The notes under the pieces: generated by a model
What the model saw: only the letters and a program-made list of their open reading frames with translations
Databases searched by the model: none
Told to the model about the DNA's origin: nothing
DNA from: Xanthobacteraceae bacterium
GTDB taxonomy: Bacteria > Pseudomonadota > Alphaproteobacteria > Rhizobiales > Xanthobacteraceae
Assembly: GCA_030043175.1 (NCBI GenBank)
Contig: JASHYD010001168.1
Span: forward strand, 1 to 5,281
Direction of reading: 5' to 3'
DNA length: 5,281 nt
Translations under genes and position numbers: made by a program
Part shown: piece by piece, positions 5,115 through 5,281 of the stretch
How the letters are laid out: every line of letters starts with the position of its first letter
Numbering within the stretch: the stretch's first letter is position 1

Positions 5115-5281
5115 ATGACCGACATCGCCCTCAAGGCACCAACAGCAACCGACGCCCCCCCTCCTCACCCGCCGCCGCTGGCGGGAGCCGATCGGGAGGG
5201 GGCCGGCAGTTGGGCTACGCTCGCGGCCAACCGCAACTGGCTCGGCCTGTGGTTCATGCTTCCGGCCGCCGCGTTCCTGAT
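5115..5281 (+). CDS. ABC transporter inner-membrane permease (partial, N-terminus only)
   Basis: The frame from the ATG at 5115 is open to the right edge (55 complete codons). After MTDIALKAPTATDA comes a proline-rich stretch (15-21, PPPHPPP) and a charged linker. NRNWLGLWFMLPAAAFL (39-55) then matches the typical start of the first membrane segment in MalF/UgpA-type permeases, where a W-L-...-P pattern is common. Position after a binding protein and a CUT1 ATPase supports the call; the second permease would be expected beyond the window. The start lacks a good ribosome binding site nearby. An in-frame ATG at 5040 inside the palindrome would add 25 residues of unlikely composition, so 5115 is preferred. 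Codons 15-30 coincide with a GC-rich nested inverted repeat. Confidence 0.82.
   Translation, partial: MTDIALKAPTATDAPPPHPPPLAGADREGAGSWATLAANRNWLGLWFMLPAAAFL
5157..5202. repeat. Nested GC-rich inverted repeat inside the permease N-terminal coding region
   Basis: Outer arms CCCCCTCC (5157-5164) and GGAGGGGG (5195-5202) enclose inner arms CCCGCC (5168-5173) and GGCGGG (5180-5185) around the loop GCCGCT. The composition, CCCTC...CACCCG...GGGAGGGGG, resembles dispersed intergenic palindromes of rhizobial genomes. It lies in frame and encodes the Pro-rich linker of the permease. It may be a captured repeat or a hairpin that tempers translation. Confidence 0.5.

Overview
The window is GC-rich and comes from a bacterial chromosome or large replicon. 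It most likely belongs to an alphaproteobacterium of the Bradyrhizobium/Rhodopseudomonas kind. This is inferred from the GC- and GCC/GGC-rich codon use, the twin-arginine substrate-binding protein, and a TCTCCCCGCATGCGGGG palindrome in an intergenic region that resembles palindromic repeats common between genes in that group. No rRNA, tRNA, CRISPR array or insertion sequence was seen, and no gene-free stretch exceeds about 180 bases.

Left part (1-1507, minus strand): a type II toxin-antitoxin pair of the HipBA class. The antitoxin gene (Xre-type helix-turn-helix) lies first and overlaps the start of hipA by 26 bases. HipA is read for 389 codons with its kinase motifs intact, then runs off the left edge.

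Divergent control region (1508-1635): this short gap holds two strong inverted repeats with the same GTTCC-N6-GGAAC core. Their centres are exactly 50 bp apart, and a third, unrelated palindrome lies between them. They look like a double operator for the antitoxin. The second repeat is close to the start of the rightward operon, so HipB could also influence that operon.

Right part (1636-5281, plus strand): an apparent importer operon. In order it has an exported carboxymuconolactone-decarboxylase (CMD/AhpD-fold) protein, a MalK/UgpC-type ATPase, a Tat-exported family 1 solute-binding protein, and the start of an inner-membrane permease cut by the right edge. This is the layout of a CUT1-like ABC uptake system with a periplasmic CMD-family accessory protein at the front. 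The substrate cannot be read from the sequence.

The solute-binding protein and permease genes are separated by a 177-base gap with a long imperfect stem and a separate GC-rich palindrome. A further nested inverted repeat falls inside the first 30 codons of the permease. This recalls the structured malE-malF gap of enterobacteria, where it lets the binding protein be made in excess over the membrane subunits.
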